64,000 nucleotides of DNA from Hymenobacter sp. BT559. GTDB taxonomy: Bacteria; Bacteroidota; Bacteroidia; Cytophagales; Hymenobacteraceae. The notes under the pieces were generated by a model that saw only the letters and a list, made by a program, of their open reading frames with translations, was not told where the DNA came from and did not search any database. Below, in pieces: positions 62,272-64,000 of this stretch. A program made the position numbers and the translations under genes. Within the stretch, counting starts at the first letter, position 1, and every line of letters starts with the position of its first letter. The DNA lies in the NCBI RefSeq assembly GCF_017571525.1, contig NZ_JAGETY010000020.1, positions 1-64,000 of the forward strand, given 5' to 3'.

Positions 62272-62712
62272 ATGAAATATGTCTTTATCCTATCGCTAGG
62301 ACTCTTTTTAGAGAGCTGCAACTCCATCGAAACGCCAAGCACGAATGCGTCCGGCACGCCTAGAACCATGTTGTCAGTAGAATCCAACCCAGACCCACGG
62401 GTGGCCATTATTCGCCAACAGCACGAACAGCTCGTGGCTCAACAAAAGGACTACTCTAAGCAGCTAAACGCGCTCACCGGCTATGAGAAGCTGACCCCAG
62501 AACGGGTCAAAGAATCCGAAGAATACTTTGCTGACTACGTCCAGAAAAGCCAAGCCAATCTTACTGACTTGGACCAATTAGACGTGTCCAAGTCAAAGGA
62601 CCCAGCACAAATTTCTCTGATTGGAGAATTGGCTGAAAAAGAGAAAAGCCTGCTAGAACGTGCTACAAAGCGGCTAGCCAATATTCATAATGAACACTAC
62701 TTACCCAAATAG
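62272..62712 (+). CDS. Small putative lipoprotein in the tra operon
   Basis: A 146-residue exported protein from the ATG at 62272 (MKYVFILSLGLFLESCNSIE), with Cys16 as a probable lipidation site; the residues before it (LES) fit the lipobox only partly. The mature part is helical and charged (IIRQQHEQLVAQQKDYSKQL, EKEKSLLERATKRLANIHNE). Its codons are markedly more AT-rich than those of the neighbouring tra genes. It might be a surface-exclusion or entry-exclusion type lipoprotein, often found at this place, but no homology is recognised. Confidence 0.72.
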   Translation: MKYVFILSLGLFLESCNSIETPSTNASGTPRTMLSVESNPDPRVAIIRQQHEQLVAQQKDYSKQLNALTGYEKLTPERVKESEEYFADYVQKSQANLTDLDQLDVSKSKDPAQISLIGELAEKEKSLLERATKRLANIHNEHYLPK

Positions 62713-62756
62713 GCGATACTGTTCATTGCCTTTTCCATTTCGCATTTCTAACCCGC

Positions 62757-63869
62757 ATGGACCCGACCTCAATTGACCTCAACATGGCCCTCTATGAGCA
62801 AAAGCTTGAGGGGATTTACACAGAGATGTTGACGTTTACCGCGCAATTTATCAACCTGGGCCGCGCCATTGGCGGAGTAGGAGCGCTGTTGTTCATCAGC
62901 AGCCGGGTATGGGGCCACACTGCCCGGGCCGAGCCCATTGACTTTTTTCCGCTGTTGCGGCCCTTTGCCATCGGGCTGGCCATTCTGCTGTTCGTACCAC
63001 TCTGCTCGGGCCTGCGCGGCATCACGATGGCCGTTGCTCATGGCACGGATGCCATCCGCCTCGGGCAACTGGGGGAAGTGAACCGGCTGACGAGTGAGCG
63101 GGACCGACTAGCGGCCGACGCCAAAGCCAAGTCGGACATGGCCATTAATCAAAAATACGAGGACGAATTAGGCAGACTTGGGGCGCTGGACATTGGCCGC
63201 AAAGCCACTCTGGCCATGAATCAGGTGCAATACTCGGTTGGGCAAAACTTCCGGGAGTGGACCAAATCCATCCTGGAATTAGGGGCACTGGCCGCCAAGC
63301 TGGCTATTAGCCTGATTTCTACTTTCCTGCTCGTGCTTCTCAGCGTGGCCGGGCCGCTGGCTTTCGGCATTGCCATCATTCCCGGTTTTGGCGGCGGGCT
63401 GATGAAATGGTTCGGCTACTTCATCACGATTTCGCTGTGGGTGCCGGTGGCCAACATCTACGCGGCGGTATTGGCCCACGTGCAGGTTACCATGCTCAAC
63501 AGCAACATCCAGCAGCTACAGGCCGGCGGCAGCGTGGAGTCGGCCGACATTGGCTACCTGTGCCTGCTGGTGCTGGCCATCGTGGGCTACCTGATGGTGC
63601 CCAAGGCAGCCGATATGCTCATCGAGGGCTCGGGCGTGGGCCGCGCCGCTACCTCCTTTATCACCACTAACACGGCGGGGGCAGCCGGCATCGCCGGGGC
63701 CACGGGAGGGGCGGGCCTGCGCACCGGAGCCGAGGGCTTGGGAGCTGCCGTCGGGGCGGGACAGGGCCTGGCTGGCATGGGCAGTAGCAGCAATGCCACG
63801 CGGGGCGAATCCTTCGGCCACCGGGCGGGCACGGCGGTGCGCGAGCGAATCAACCGCCTCCGCGGCTAG
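62757..63869 (+). CDS. traJ: TraJ, VirB6-like polytopic membrane protein
   Basis: A 370-residue inner-membrane protein with hydrophobic segments at about 38-50, 69-84, 175-200, 205-220, 222-242 and 270-286 and a glycine/alanine-rich cytoplasmic tail (GAAGIAGATGGAGLRTGAEG). The start MDPTSIDLNMALYEQKLEGI and the LGALAAKLAISLISTFLLVL region match TraJ of Bacteroides conjugative transposons, the VirB6-type channel subunit. It is followed by traK after 39 bases, the canonical order. Confidence 0.92.
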   Translation: MDPTSIDLNMALYEQKLEGIYTEMLTFTAQFINLGRAIGGVGALLFISSRVWGHTARAEPIDFFPLLRPFAIGLAILLFVPLCSGLRGITMAVAHGTDAIRLGQLGEVNRLTSERDRLAADAKAKSDMAINQKYEDELGRLGALDIGRKATLAMNQVQYSVGQNFREWTKSILELGALAAKLAISLISTFLLVLLSVAGPLAFGIAIIPGFGGGLMKWFGYFITISLWVPVANIYAAVLAHVQVTMLNSNIQQLQAGGSVESADIGYLCLLVLAIVGYLMVPKAADMLIEGSGVGRAATSFITTNTAGAAGIAGATGGAGLRTGAEGLGAAVGAGQGLAGMGSSSNATRGESFGHRAGTAVRERINRLRG

Positions 63870-63908
63870 CCGAAGCCGCTCTTCGTCCTTCCACTTTCCT
63901 ATCTCGCT

Positions 63909-64000
63909 ATGTTCGCGTCCCTTAAAACCATCGACTCGGCTTTCCAACAGGTCAAAACGCTGGCGCTGCTCTTCATCGTCGCGGTGCTGGTGTTGGCCGG
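63909..64000 (+). CDS. traK: TraK, VirB8-like protein (5' end only)
   Basis: The gene starts at the ATG at 63909 and runs off the window. The 30 residues visible (MFASLKTIDSAFQQVKTLAL, then LFIVAVLVLA) have the short cytoplasmic N-terminus and single transmembrane helix of TraK, equivalent to VirB8. Position directly after traJ supports the call. Further tra genes are expected beyond the edge. Confidence 0.8.
   Translation, partial: MFASLKTIDSAFQQVKTLALLFIVAVLVLA

Overview
The window looks like most of a conjugative plasmid from a high-GC member of the Bacteroidota, most probably Hymenobacter or a close relative. The evidence is a transfer region of Bacteroidota type (TraE/DUF4134, TraF/DUF4133, TraG ATPase, TraI/DUF4141, TraJ, TraK), promoter-like TAnnTTTG boxes, LytTR two-component pairs, a TonB-dependent receptor and GC-rich codons. 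A Rep_3 initiator preceded by iterons points to a plasmid rather than a chromosomal element. The genus is inferred from gene style, not from a search. No rRNA, tRNA or CRISPR array was seen.

Layout. 1-3.6 kb: ene-reductase and aldo/keto reductase. 3.7-7.2 kb: plasmid topoisomerase I with small HTH genes. 7.3-9.1 kb: replication origin with two sets of iterons, then repA. 9.3-10.9 kb: a three-gene HipBST-like toxin-antitoxin operon with three operators. 11-33 kb: accessory cargo of regulators (LytS/LytTR, HxlR, AraC, Crp), a TonB receptor, M1 and M61 peptidases and many small-molecule enzymes (MDR, SDR, esterase, epoxide hydrolase, extradiol dioxygenase, SnoaL-like proteins). This part holds several broken genes and an eroded stretch at 30.2-31.2 kb. 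33.6-37.8 kb: ArdC-type antirestriction protein and an AbiEi/AbiEii pair. 37.9-45.1 kb: a large DUF3945/DUF4099-like protein, a mercury-type ArsR-MerTP-GDCCVxC cassette, and a leftward mobilisation block (MobC-like protein, relaxase with an internal stop, coupling ATPase) next to an oriT-like hairpin. 45.2-47.2 kb: an AT-rich repeat field followed by ParA and a DUF3408-like protein. 47.4-56.5 kb: two tandem two-component systems, an ECF sigma factor, a di-haem cytochrome and two alpha/beta hydrolases. 56.8-64 kb: the tra operon, which runs off the right edge.

How the parts fit. RepA with its iterons, and ParA with the repeat field, would give replication and segregation. HipBST and AbiE can stabilise the plasmid or act against phage, and ArdC can protect it on entry. 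The mob block would process oriT and deliver DNA to the channel encoded by the tra genes. The relaxase as read here is split by one amber codon, so self-transfer is uncertain. At least six reading frames are disrupted. Two lie in homopolymers and could be sequencing errors, but a 32-bp tandem duplication and the multi-lesion remnants look like genuine decay.
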